Shown: piece by piece, positions 25,772 to 42,311 of the stretch
How the letters are laid out: each line of letters starts with the position of its first letter
How positions within the stretch are numbered: position 1 is the stretch's first letter
Origin: Crambe crambe
Taxonomy: Eukaryota > Porifera > Demospongiae > Poecilosclerida > Crambeidae
Assembly: GCA_963924555.1 (NCBI GenBank)
Contig: OZ004597.1
Location: 62,001 to 126,000 of the forward strand
Length of the DNA: 64,000 bases
Direction of reading: 5' to 3'
Notes under the pieces: model-generated
Database searches by the model: none
Told to the model about the DNA's origin: nothing
The model's input: the letters and a program-made list of their open reading frames with translations, nothing else
Program-made: the position numbers and the translations under genes

Positions 25772-28700
25772 TTAAATCTTTCTGAACCTTTTGATCTTCT
25801 GGTCCTGAGCAAGAGAATGTTCTTGTAGTGTTTGCATTTGTAGCTGTAAGGTACCAATGGAGACGTGGAAGATGGCCAGCTGCTCAACCATTTCCTTCAC
25901 ATTTCTCCTCAGGATAGGTACAAGTGACTCCACACCATCTGTCACTGGATCCTCAACACGAAATCTTGTGTTTAACTCGTCCATCACTTGGAACTCGGTC
26001 TCAAATATTCTCAGTTTTTCTCCAAATTCCATGCCCATGGCTTGTTCTAGAATCTCAGTTTCTTGTCCCTCCACCTCCTCAGGAAGTCTGGTCTTCAAGT
26101 AGGAGCAGATGGATTCCATGGAGGTACACTTCAGCAGTCTCTCTTCATGATTTTTCAGCAAGGACAATGCCACCTGCAAGAGGTAATACAGTCGACACAT
26201 TATTATTATAAGGAACTTTATACCTTGAATAGAACATCAGTTCCTTCATAGAAGATCATGTCTGAAACAAACAGTTGTTACTGATCGCGACTGATCTGAG
26301 GATGCTGACATGATTACTTACCAAAGACTCTGGCACTGAAGGAAATAGGATATTGTGAGGCAAAAATGGTGAGGAACCATGGGGCAGCGTAGAAGAAGGG
26401 GGTCACTTCATAATCTTGGAGAAGTTGGTGCAAGGCGGGAATGAAGTCATGAATGAGCCTAGAGAGCTGGTAGAGACGTGTTTGAAGATTGGCTAAACTT
26501 CCCCTGTAGATGTCTTTGTAGCCAAGGAGATTCATCAATGTGTACAGAACGTGGAAGGCAGAGAGTTCATCCTTGGTCTGGAAGGAGGGTGATATTAGAT
26601 GCCATCACACATAATGTGAGTGGCTTACATGTATGAGTATGATTCCAGTGACAAAGCTCAAGCCCTGACAATAGCCTGTTTCACTGTCAGCCACGGCATA
26701 AGCATGTAAAATATCGTGCAGCTCAGATTGGCCTCCTCCTGACAAAGAGAAGTAAGGGTGGGATGGAAAAGTCCTGCCTGTAATAATGTAACATGGACTT
26801 TCAGCAGGGGATTCACACAACTATAGCTAACATACCCACATCCACTGCTATGTTATGCTCGTATTCAGTGCATTGCTGGAGAAGGTCTACAAAGGCTTCC
26901 TTGGAGCTTAGTTCTTCTGGAATGGTCCAACTGGGTTCATTTTTAGTTCTGTAGAGCCTGGAGAGGAACTGCCACACCTCCTCCCGGCGAATAGGGGGCA
27001 CACCTGTCATGGTTGGCATGGAAAACATAGAACACGACCTATAATATTATTGTACCTAAGAGAAGTGCCGCATTAATGTCCTCAGAGTCTGGTTCCTCTA
27101 ATTCCAGTAGACGATTCCACTTAGTCCAAGACTCTGAGGATACACTCTGGAAGTTATAGTGCATCTTCAACTTCCTCTTCTTTACTGACTCTGCCATCCA
27201 AAGTCAAGAAGGATCATGGTTGGTTGAGCACTGAGAGACTCACTCACCTTCAATTTGGTTTTGTTTGTCCATGCGATTGAGAATAATCTGCTGGGAGATA
27301 GCATTCTTCCATCTTTTGCGAGCCCTGGTTGCAGGTGACCCTTCAACATCCCCTAAGGTAGTTTTGGGTGGCTTCCAACTGCCTCCTGGATTTGTCAGCT
27401 CAATAATCTCGAAATCTTCCACTGCAATTAATCGGAATAGTTGATAATTAACAAAATATGTAAACTGAATGCACAGAACTACTTACAGATATCACTACTC
27501 GTTACACTTCCACTTCGTGTAGGTGTAGATACACTATCAAAGATCTCCTGGCGCCAGCTGTGAACAACTTGTGAAACAGTGCGACGATGACTCTTCTTGT
27601 GGTAGTTGGTGGAGGCAGAGAGAGAAGGTGGAGTCTGAGAATGTCTGTGTCTGTGTCGCCTGATTCTCTCTGAACTTCCTGTCCTGATAGAAGGAGGCCG
27701 CTGTGGTGTTTTAAAACTTACATCTTTCTTTATAAATTCTTTCACGGGTGGGGAACCAGTATCCTCTTTTCTCTTGTTGTGAATTATTGGATCCATTCCT
27801 TCACTGCTGGGTTCGTCCATAGCCATCCGAGGACGGTATCGAATCTCCCCATCGCCAGCTGTGAAAGATCTCGTTCTTGTGAGTGACGACTCTCCCTCTA
27901 TCTTGGGGGAAGTGGCGATGGGTGCCAGGAGTGCATTAATACTAGTCTTATGAGAAAAGAGTGGAGACCTTGATCGAATGTTTAGGCTCTGTGTTTGCAG
28001 GTCTGGTGCCACTGCATCAGTCGTCTTGACTTTCTTATCAGTTCCAGGTTTACGCAAATTCTCAAATGAGTTTGTAATGGCAATTTTAGCCCGTGCTAGA
28101 GTTGGTAGGCGGAGTCGGGAGGAGGAGTCACCATGACGTGGGACAATTCCAGTTCCCTCTTTGGAGGGAATGATTCCTCTATGAGCATGTTTTTCCTGCT
28201 GTTTTTGAAAATGCTGTCTCAGCAAAGCCACCAATACAACTATTTGTGTGTACTCATGATCTGCATGTTCGGAGCCCTGCTCAAGTACAACACAAGTCAT
28301 GACTAGTCCTGCACTTATGCTAACAGGAAGTATACCTTGTAGTCCGACATGATCCGGTTGTAGTCAGTGTCACTGAAAGTGGCAAGGGAATCTTGGATCA
28401 ATGATTGGGCCACCTGAGTAGACACACCTGCAATCCACACACAAGAAGATATGTAACTGGTTGCTGCATCATTCTCAGCACTGACTAACCTTCCAAATTC
28501 TTGCATAATTGCTGCATCTGCTTCAGAGGACACGATTCACAAATGGCAGGGGTTGAACTCAGAGAAAGAGCATGTACAAATGCAGATTTAAAGGACTCCA
28601 AGATCTTGATGGCCTGAGGAATGCATTATTTCCAGCACATTTACATTATATTTGCTGCTTACCATTTTAGAATTCTTGGCCAGAAAAAGATAGCAGAAGT

Positions 28701-30165
28701 ATTTCTTGCTGTCTTTGCTTCTACTGGTGAAAGCAAGGTGATCATTCTCCTTCTTTCCCTAAAGTTTGAGTATAGTCATGAAAGCTTGTCCCATAAGTTA
28801 AAGCAGGAAGAATCTGACCTGAGCACAGCAGGCCACAGTCCTAATGGATTTTTTGAGGACTATTTCACCCATCTCTTCTGTCACCACCACCACACTCACT
28901 CCAGAGAATGTTAAACGGACTTTCTGGTTTTGAAAAGGTTTATTGCTTCCAACTTTCAGGGATAAAGCTTGGAACTCGGAAGATGTCTGTAAATTGACCA
29001 GTTCTGGAATTGTATCAAAATCAGTGGACTCTGATACTTGCCGGTCCTTTGTACTGAAGTCAGGTGATGACTGTTTGTAGGCAGTGTGCTGATCGGCTGG
29101 GTCATCAGGACTTGTGGGAATGTCTCCATCTGAATTATCTGCTGCCCTTTCTTCAGGTGATGAGGAGGTAAGTGTAATGGAGACATCTGATCCAGCCTGC
29201 ATCTGTTGCTCTGAGCTGGTCGAAGATATGCTTCCAGTATCCTGTGTTCCTCCCGCCACATCAGAAACAGCATTGCTGCAGGCAATACTTTCAGAATCCA
29301 CATGATCAGTGCCAGTTGTGGGAAGAGGAGGTTTAGTAGTGACACTACTTCTTTTTAGTTTTGCCCCAAAACTCTTTATTCTAGATCGTGTCTTACTGCT
29401 CTGAGAACCATCACTGACTGCCATGCCTTCACGGACTTTGGCGACTAAGGAATCGATGATCTTCACTTGATCACTGCTAGAGGTGGCTGGAGGGGGAACC
29501 TCATACTTGCCCAAATACTCCAGTTTGTATTCCTCCCCAGCCCCTTGAGGGAAAGGATCACTGTGGGAGGACATGATGTAGCCCGAGGACTTTATGTTAG
29601 CTGAGGAGGCATGATGGTTATGGGTGACCGTGGGGGGTACTGCAATCTCCTCCTGTGCATGCTCCTTAAAACCAGCCATGATCTTATCTGCCTGCAGCAC
29701 AGACACCATTATGCTTACTCCTTCCATGGTGCCAAGTCATACATACCTCTTTATAAGTCAGAGCTTGAAACACATGACAAAAATACTTGTTCCTTTCATG
29801 ATGGGCTATATAAGCAAAGGAAATGCCATCCATAGCAATACAGCACTGCAAGATACTCCCATAGCTATGTCTGAACAACTCTTGTCCATTATCTGCCACA
29901 AAGCTCACTCCTTCAGGCCCTACACACATCACAATGATACAAGCTAGGAACATTTAGCCTACTGAAGCTAACCAGGAGAAAGCCAGATGAAGTTCATTTC
30001 GTTGGCTTTGAGCTTCAGCTCCTCGATGATCCAAGGCATCATGGAGGTGCAACGCCTGTCCACTCCAGTCTGTCCCAAATAGTAGATGTTGAATAGACTT
30101 TGGCTGCCTGCACTGCCTGCACTGGGAGATCGCTCAGCAATATCCTTAGATTGGGTCCTAGACAT
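25772..30165 (-). CDS. TBC1D4: Rab GTPase-activating protein TBC1D1/TBC1D4
   Basis: Multi-exon gene; start at 30163-30165. The domain order matches AS160/TBC1D1. A first PTB domain opens the protein (FNIYYLGQTGVDRRCTSMMP), followed by a second (YKLEYLGKYEVPPP). A serine-rich linker leads to the DUF3350 segment (KRWKNAISQQIILNRMDKQ) and the TBC domain (VPPIRREEVWQFLSRLYR). The catalytic arginine finger is split by an intron (IAVDVG then RTFPSHPYFS), and the glutamine finger is in TGYCQGLSFVTG, so GAP activity looks intact. A coiled coil ends the protein (LQLQMQTLQEHSLAQDQKI). Relatives keep Rab8/10/14 inactive on vesicles until phosphorylated by Akt or AMPK; RTRSFT in the linker fits an Akt motif. 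Head-to-head with CAPN15. Confidence 0.92.
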
Positions 30166-30340
30166 CTTTGTAAACTTTTCAACTAAGGCCTCCCACTATA
30201 CTAAGCTCGCTTGGCGTGCGTTTATTGGAACTATTATGATCGACCCGTACCCGGTACCCGTACTTAGTCTACCACGCCCCTTAAATTCTGCCTGACAGTC
30301 ACGTGGCGGCATATCTTAGATATATCTAGAGAAGGCCAAC
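30166..30340. promoter_or_regulatory. Divergent intergenic region, TBC1D/CAPN15
   Basis: These 175 bp lie between opposed start codons. A direct GTACCCGGTACCCGTAC cluster lies at about 30246-30262. A shared promoter is inferred from spacing only. Confidence 0.4.
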
Positions 30341-34447
<4,107 letters not shown>

Positions 34448-34768
34448 ATTTAAGCTCCTCCTCCTCAAAGTTTGCCAAGTTCTTTTTAAATCCTCTCATT
34501 CTTTTAAAAAAATAATTATTCTTCAAATATTAGCGAGTCCCATTGGTTCCAAGCGGACAATCCTAGTCGACGATGGGACCTGGTCATTGGGACCTTTGGA
34601 AGTTGACAATGGGACCTGATCCCATTGGTCCCAAGTTGATAGAACTTCATTCTCTTAGATTCATCAGCTAGTCAGTACAATATCCTTCTCAAAATCAAAA
34701 TTCTATCTATTTTCATTGCCGGCATGCCATAAACCCCCTCAATTTGGAAATGATTATAATAGTTGGAA

Positions 34769-36135
34769 CTAAAATCCATATTTCATCTGTGTGTCTCTCC
34801 TGGAAGCTGCTGATTGACCCCACTGCTTCAGTAACTTGAGCTCATTGGCCTTTGCCTGCCAGCAAGTTCAGTAAATACAGTCATATGTAGTCGACTTGCT
34901 TTGATTACCTGGTGGGCTAGGTATGAAATCTGGTTCTTTCTCTTCTGTTGAGAAGTGGGCTTCTCTCCTTCAGGCTGCAAAACAAAAAGAAAAAAAAAGA
35001 ACGTGATCATAATGTGGTACGGGACTTGAGACTTACTGGTTTGTACAGCTTATCAACAGATTCCTCTGAAAAGTGCTTCTGGTACAGCTCTATGCCAACT
35101 TTGACATCATCTTCCTTGATCTCTATCAGGTCATTGAGAGAGGGATCTCGACCACGCTTCCTCTTTCCGCCCATCAGTCTCCGATACTAGATACAGAATA
35201 ATCAATCACATACAACCCGACACTATTAATCTACTCACCGCTTGATCGTCCATGCTAAGTCCAGGGCCAGCTCCCAAGAGGGGACCTTCACTGGGAATGG
35301 GTGTGACAACATCATTGAAACGTTCATCCACGGTTCCTTCAACCTGCCCCCACCCACTTAGCAAAGGGTCAATGGGGTCATAGCCACCTTCTCCTTCAAC
35401 ACTAAATGGCTTGGGGGCACTTGGAGCTGTTTCCACGACTATTGGGTTCTCAGAGGAAGAGGGAGTGGCCACCACTGCAGCAGCATGAGGATCAGATGTG
35501 GGGAGGGGATCAGTGCTCTCCAAATGGGAAAAGAAACTAACAGGTTCTTCATCACTGTCACTATCGTCCTTCTTAGCAGCAGCTGATGACGTAGAACGTT
35601 TAGAAGTCACACCCCTTTTCTGTCTCGCAGCAGCTGCCTGTGCCCTCTTGCTAAGTGTGTACGGAACCATTGTCTCTGATTTAGTGGCCGTCTTTATTGG
35701 GAGCACAATCTTGCTGGCTTGCTTAGGCTGTGGCAGTAAGGCAGTCAGTCCAGTTCCTCCACTTCTCTACATTTATGGCCGGCTAGCTAGTGTTATGATG
35801 CTGGGCCGCACAATACAACTTACAGTTCGCTTAAGTGAAGGCTTTTCATCATCAGAATCCTCTGAATCACTCTACAAAAGTCCACAGAACAATGCTTAGT
35901 ATTCACTAGATAATACAAATGAATTCACTAGATAATACAAATGACTTACCCCTCTTTGGACTCCATGATGGCTGAGTGAAGGCAACCCTATCCTCACTGG
36001 CTGATTCTTCTTCCCCTTAACTGGAGCTGGCAATACAGACAGGAGCTTCCTGATGTCCTTATCCTTTCCTGATTCACTTACTAATTCATTCTCTTCTTCA
36101 CTGCCTGAACTATCTCCATAGGCCACAAGGGACAT
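34769..36135 (-). CDS. PRCC: PRCC-family nuclear protein
   Basis: The start at 36133-36135 gives MSLVAYGDSSGSEEENE, matching the PRCC start (MSLVAY, then acidic). A central exon has SLSKRAQAAAARQKRG-like basic and DDSDSDEEPVSFFSHL acidic stretches, parallel to DDSDEEVAPENFFSL in human PRCC. The conserved C-terminus reads KRKNQISYLAHQ, then after an intron AKANELKLLKQWG and RRDTQMKYGF, stopping at TAG 34769-34771; human ends in QAKYGF. PRCC is a nuclear, spliceosome-associated protein that binds MAD2L2. The fusion of human PRCC with TFE3 is known in renal carcinoma. The gene is head-to-head with the paracaspase gene, 76 bp apart. Confidence 0.88.
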
Positions 36136-36211
36136 AGTTTCCCCGCTTATTTCCCGCCAGATCTTTTGTTGACTCAGCAGTAAACATGCTGATTCAGCAC
36201 ACAGTCAGAAA
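36136..36211. promoter_or_regulatory. Divergent intergenic region, PRCC/MALT1
   Basis: Just 76 bp separate the opposed start codons of PRCC and the paracaspase. Any core promoter must be shared or overlap the leaders. An out-of-frame ATG at 36186 could lie in the paracaspase leader. This region is not present in the second paracaspase copy. Confidence 0.4.
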
Positions 36212-39200
36212 ATGGCTCTGAGTGAACTCTCTAGTGATGGACTCAAGGAACTGGCCGGCTATCTAAAAGAGTTTCCTGCCCACGATGAAGATGCAGATCA
36301 GTACTGGCACGAACTAGCCTGCACACTTAGGAAACGTTACCCAAAAAGATTCAGCCATTATTCCCCACAGGTAACTAGTTTAATACTAATCAGTGCCTTC
36401 TCTCTGAACTTCTGATCCTGTTACTGATAGTTTCTGGTAACTGTGGGACAAAGAGGGGATAAGGCAGCCTTTGCTTTTCTCATGGACTTAAAGAAGAGTA
36501 AAGTGGATGTGGAAGAACTACTAGAATGTCTGAAAGAGATTAAGTGCCAACCAGCTATCAACTTTTTCATGCCTGGAGCTAGTAGGTGGTCCTTCCTGTG
36601 CAAATAGTAAATAAATTTTATTTTTCCAGCAAAACCGGAGCTCTTGGAATCACTGGAAAGCCAGCACCAGCTCAAATTAGATGTCGGTGACACACTGAAT
36701 CTGGTGGTAGAGGCAACCTGTAGACCAGGGCCGCTTAAATACAAGTGGATCTGCAACCAGAAAACACTACCCAATGCTTCTTCTGCTCATCTGACCATTC
36801 CCAACGTCACTACAGCTGATACAGGTGGGTTTACTCTACAGTACCAGACAATCCAGAATCATCATTTGTGTCCTTCAGGAACGTACCACTGTAAGGTGAC
36901 TAACCCAGCCATTAATGATCCTGAAAGGGCATCTACTCTCTCCCAACCTGTGGAAGTGGTGGTATACAATTCTGAAGTCAGCTCTGAGAAGACAAATGGC
37001 ATACATAGGCAAGGTGTGTGTGTGTGCATGAGTAGCTTGAAGAAGTCCTCCCTATCACTGGTTCACTACTAACTCTTACTAATTAGAAACATATGTGAAA
37101 CCACCACCTCCTGTCATTACAAAGCACCCCACCTCTATCACTGTACGACGTAACCAACCTGCCACCTTCTACTGCAAGGCTGAAGAAGGTGTGGTCTATG
37201 ATTGGTACAAAGATGGGAAACAGTTTCGAAAGGGTTGCCGGACTGGACAATTGGTGATAGACCCAGTGAAGTTAGCAGACGAAGGTCTCTACCATTGTAT
37301 CGTTTTCAATGATGGCGGCAATGAGCATTCCACTGCAGCCAGGCTTACTTTCATCAGTGAGTTATTTTTATTCTTTAAGGTGGGAAAAATAACATATAAA
37401 TTTTGATTTAGATAGTAACATTGAGATCACTCAGCAGCCATGCAGTCAGACACTGCGAGTCAACAATGAGTTGAAACTGAGCTGTACTGCACACATTCCA
37501 GGCAGGACTGACTCTCAGTTGGAGTATGAATGGTACCCTATACAGAGAAGTAAATGGTTGTAGATATATTATCATCATCATTTTCATAATGAATAATTGT
37601 ACCAGACAAACCAGCAGCACATTCTCTTGGAAAGGGCCACATATATAGTACTCGTGTTGGCCTGAAGGACCTCACAGCACAGCTCAAACTTAAATTCTGC
37701 TGCAAAGTGACAGACTTATCTGACTCAACTAACTTTGTGTATTCGGAAATCGCTACCATCAAGGTTGAGACTGGTAAGGTTTGTCTGACTGTCATAGTAT
37801 AAATGGTTGATAACAATGATGGCAGTTTGGATAGTGGAGGAGCCACGTGACTTGAATGCACAGATATCTTGTCGAGCACAGCTCAGTTGTGAAGGGAAGG
37901 GAGAAGGGAAATTAGTTTATCGCTGGATGAAATCGAACACACTTCAGGGGACTTTCAAGCCTCATGAAGTGACCACATGTGGTGTGCTGTCATTTGATAA
38001 AGTGGCTCAGAAGCATGAAGGATATTATAAGTGTCTGGTGGAACATCACAGAAACGAAATTGTACTAGACCAGGTTGATTCTAGAGTGGTATACCTAAGG
38101 CCTACTTCTCCAAACCAAGGTCAGCATCTGATGAAAACTTCCCAAGATCCATGCAATCACATTGTAGCACATTGTAGGCAAAAAAGCTTCATCATATAGC
38201 ATAGAGATAATTCGGGAACCTCGTTCTCTGGTGGTGAAGGAGGGAGCTCCTTTTCGTATGGTGTTTGAAGCTGTATCCTCTGCTCCCACCCCCATCTCTT
38301 ACCAGTGGTACTTTAGTGGCACTGCAATTCATGGAGCAACTTCCAACATTTATAAAAGGTTAGCATGCATGTACACTTAAGAATTCTTTTAGGAATGTGG
38401 TCTGACAGGGAAGCCAAAATTGAGGACTATGGGTCATACTGGTGTGAGGCAAAGGTAGAGGGTACGAGTGTTCTCAGTGAAACTGCACGCATAGAACTGG
38501 CAGATAATGAGACAGAATATCTAGGCAGAACCTGGGAACAAAGAGAAGGTATTTTCATCCTCTATTAATATTTTCTTTTAAAATACTGCTATTCACTATC
38601 CAGCGGAACGCATATTCAAGACCAATAGGGGAGAGAGATTTGGTAAGTTAGCAAATGCTACTCCCATATTCAGCTAGATATCCCCCCATGTCTTTCTTCA
38701 CCAAAGCCCGGGAAAAAGTTGCTCTGCTTATTGGCAATGCACGTTACCAACACGAGGATCTCAGAGAACTCAACACTCCAGAAAGTGACATCAAAGAATT
38801 GGAAAAAGTGTTGAAGGCACCACCATTTAACTTTAAGGTCTTCTCTCTGGTGGACTTGACCTACAGCGAAATGCAGTCAGCACTACTAAAATTGCTCTAT
38901 GAACTGTTGACTGTGAGCGGGATATATGCCCTTTTTTATTTCTCTGGGCATGGATTCCAGAGCAATATCCATAACAGTTACTTGGTCCCTGTGGACTCTG
39001 AACCTTGCCGTGAGCATAGCTTTCATGTGGAGGACATCATGAAGAGAATGCAGGGAACATACTCCAGAGCATTTCTCATCTTAGATGCTTGCCAAGTTGT
39101 GTGAGTCACTCAATTAGTAAGTAAGACATGTGCTTATGTTTTGTCAACAGTGATGAAAAAAGTCAAGACCAAAATTTATCACTGAGCAGCATGGAAAATT

Positions 39201-40150
39201 TCTCCAATGTGCTTAAAATTCTATCATGGTTAGTCCCTTTAATTCCACGAGTGTATGACTTGAAGTGCACATTGACGTAGCACTGGGAATACAACAGCTC
39301 CTGATGCCTCAGAGCCATCCACATCAGTATTCAACAAAGCCTTCATTAATGTGATCAAAAGGGGCAATAAAATATCAGAGATGGGACATGATATCCATGA
39401 AGGTAGAAAATGTTGATCACTGACTGACTGACTGACTGATAATGCAATCCGTTAATGCCTCTTCCCTCTCTGTTCCAGAGTTAAGAAATGCTGGAGTTCC
39501 ACAAACACCTCATATCGAAGGACTCATTGCTGACCGTGACATCACCCTGAGGGATTCCATCATGAGCGATAACTTGAAGGATGAAGATGAAGAGAGATTG
39601 TATAACATTCCCAAGATTTGCCAAAAGGCCCACAGTCAGTCACAACACTCTTTACCAGCTAACACTAGATAGCTGTTGATTCCTCTCCTACACATCCAGA
39701 GGCACCTGATGGAGTCATACTCAAAGGAGCCAACATGGGAGACCTCAACACATATGCAGAGTTGGAGCTGACTTTCTCTTCTGTGCTGACCAACATCCTC
39801 CATGTGGAGGCCCACCTCTACCAGCATCAGGATAAAACCACTTCAGCTGCTATCAAATTCAATGAAGGATTTTTGGTATTATTATTTGATCTATGCATGG
39901 GTTTTATGCAAACTTATCTTTTTGTTGACAGCGTGAGCAAGGGGTATCTGGCTCACAGACTGACCTACACATCTATAAGCCAAATGAGTGTGCTCATGCT
40001 TGCATTGTGATCAAGGGACTCCAGAAACTAAAAGCACCTCTCAAGTTGTTGATTGATGTCCAAATGTGTGTGAGTGGAGAAGACAGAAAGGTTAATCTAA
40101 CCCACTCCCTAAAGGACCTCCCATACATTGCCACTATTTGCAATAGTTAA
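36212..40150 (+). CDS. MALT1: MALT1-like paracaspase, complete copy
   Basis: Exons 1 and 2 encode a MALT1-type death domain (ELAGYLKEF, then DKAAFAFLMDLKKSKVDVEE). Five Ig-like modules follow, each with the W and YxC signature: about 36630-37010 (YKWICNQ, TYHCKV), 37088-37355 (YDWYKDG, LYHCIVF), 37413-37775, 37827-38119 (YRWMKS, YYKCLVE) and 38190-38549 (YQWYFSG, SYWCEAK). The caspase-like exon is 38674-39100, with KVALLIGNARYQ, catalytic His in FYFSGHGFQ and Cys in LILDACQVV. Downstream exons resemble the post-protease region and third Ig of human MALT1, ending at TAA 40148-40150. MALT1 cleaves after arginine and scaffolds NF-kB signalling with BCL10. Human MALT1 has two Ig domains before the protease. 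The 3' end is 34 bp from the aminotransferase. Confidence 0.9.
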
Positions 40151-41859
40151 AAGTCTGTGTTATATGATTATTATAGCTTTTGTCTCAACTGTTTGTGAGT
40201 TTAATGAGAGAAATATCGAGGGCTTGAAGTAGTCTGTCTGCATCTTTGAGGGTAAAAACAAGTGGAGGCTTTAGTTTGATGACATTACTGCATAAACCAT
40301 CGCGAGAGATAAGTATCTTGTGTTCCAGCAGCATCCTGCCAGCATAATCATTGAAAGATGTACAGAATTCCATTATGTAGTTACTACTCACCAATGGACC
40401 AGGTTTTTTGACAGTTGGGGGTCTGGCTCCCTACTTTCTCTGTCCTTCACTATTTCAACACCAATAAACAGCCCATGACCACTGAATAATGTGTCACGGT
40501 TACTGTCATGTGAATAGAACTAATTCAATAGTTACCGGACTTCCCCCATACATAGATGCTTGTCCATCAGAACCTCCAGATGCTGCCTGATGTAACCACC
40601 AACTTCCTTGGCATTCTCCTGGAGCTTTTCCTCTTCAATGGTGGACAGCACAGCCTCTGCCACAGCCAGTGACACTGGGTCACTCCAGAACTAAACATAC
40701 ATTCATAGGCCTATAACCGTGAGCTTGCACATTTAGCAAGAATTACTAACCTGAGCCATGACAGCTGAGTCAACTTTCTCCATGTATTTACTAGCTATGG
40801 CTGCTGTAGTGACCACACCTGATACTGGGTGACCGTTCCCCATGGGCTTACCAATTGTCACCAAGTCATAGCCCATCTGGTAGTGGGTTAAGCTGCATAC
40901 TCAAACACTTGAGAGAGGTAGTTGTCAGGCAGCTGAACTTGACCAGCACATCCAGGAAAGCTCTCTGCCATAAAACAAGCCACCTAATATGACACCAACT
41001 CAAATTATACCAAATACACAACAATGACCCTTAAAAAATCAATTATTATTCTAAACGCACCTTTTTCCCCTGAGCATGGATTTTATCGATGATGGCTCCA
41101 ACTTCTTTGGCATACTTTGGACCTGCATCACTCCCCCTGTACTTTCCCCGATAACTATCAGGAAGAGCACACTGGAACCGAAAAGTACAACCTAGTCAAA
41201 TCACACAACACCCACCCATCCACAAGACCTACCACCCATCCATTAGGATTGGGTTTAATGACAGGGTCAGTCCCAACCACTTGCTGCTGATCTTGTAGGT
41301 GCTGAGTCCCATAAGGGGTTTAGTGTGGCCATGGTAGGCTCCATCTAGCACCAAGATCTCGCTTCCATCGCTCACAGTTTCACAGATAGACAAAGCCAAA
41401 TCATTAGCCTCCGAGCTACAATGATTAAATACCAGACTTAAGTCCCTTCATATTATGCCACCAATATTATAAAGCGGCACTTAGTGACATGGAATGCCAC
41501 AGACGTACCCTGAGGAGGTGAAGAAAACATGGCCCATGGAGCGAGGGAAGTGAGAGAGCAAGTGTTTAGTGTAGGTGGAGAGGTTAGGGTGATTAGGGGA
41601 AAGGCTCGTGTTCAGCTTGGACATTTGTGATGAGAATGCTTCCACCACACGTGGATGACAGTGTCCCACTGTGTGTGTATGTACGTCCATTGATGTAATC
41701 GCTACCTGTGCTCACAAACCTTGTGTCACATTGTTTATGCAGTCCAAGAAGGCCTGGTCATTTTCATCATAGAGGAATTGACCACGCCCATATACTATCT
41801 TCAATGGGTGGACATCAGAGTAGTGGACACTTAGAGATGGACTGCAAATGTTAAACGAA

Positions 41860-42311
41860 GTGGCTATTCGTCCGGCAGCCGGATACTATTTTCAGAGCTA
41901 TTCGTCCGGCAGTCTAAATAGGCCAGCGAAGCTGGCCTATGTATTATAAAAGCTCCTGCAAGGGAGCGAGCGCAGCGAGCGTTAGGTGCATGGGACGTAC
42001 TATTCACGCACTGTTGTGACTCCAAGGCTAGGCAACACTCGCCCAGCTTGCAGTGCAGGCCCAAAGGGCTCCCTAAGGCCACCAGAGAGTAACAAGTATA
42101 AATATCACTCTCGAACTGAGTTTTGCAGCGTTGCCACCGTAGCGTATTGGTTAGTGCCGTGTGCTTTGGAACGTCCGATCGTGGGTTCGATCCCGGAATT
42201 GCTGCTTCTTTTTCTTCTTTCAGATTTTCAATCTTTGAAAATTTTCTAAGTGCCAGCACTGCCGGAAGAATAGCTCTGAAAATAGTATCCGGCTGCCGGA
42301 CGAATAGCCAC
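41860..42311. mobile_element. 452 bp TIR element with tRNA-like promoter boxes
   Basis: Inverted ends of about 53 bp begin GTGGCTATTCGTCCGGCAGC at both termini. The flanks AATGTTAAAC (left) and AATATTAAAC (right) look like a target-site duplication of 8-10 bp, compatible with hAT-like insertion. The homologous site in copy 2 (near 62533) is empty, which proves it is a discrete insertion. It carries no protein-coding capacity. It sits in intron 1 of the aminotransferase copy 1. Confidence 0.85.
42133..42204 (+). other. tRNA-like sequence with Pol III A and B boxes
   Basis: TAGCGTATTGG at 42140-42150 fits an A box, and GGTTCGATCCC at 42184-42194 is a near-perfect B box. The A-to-B spacing is typical of a tRNA. 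A five-T run at 42209-42213 could end Pol III transcription. The acceptor and anticodon stems pair poorly, so this is a tRNA-derived SINE-like head rather than a working tRNA gene. Confidence 0.65.

Noticed and set aside
42133..42204. Functional tRNA gene
   Set aside because: A and B boxes are good, but the acceptor and anticodon stems do not pair well and the sequence is inside a mobile element.
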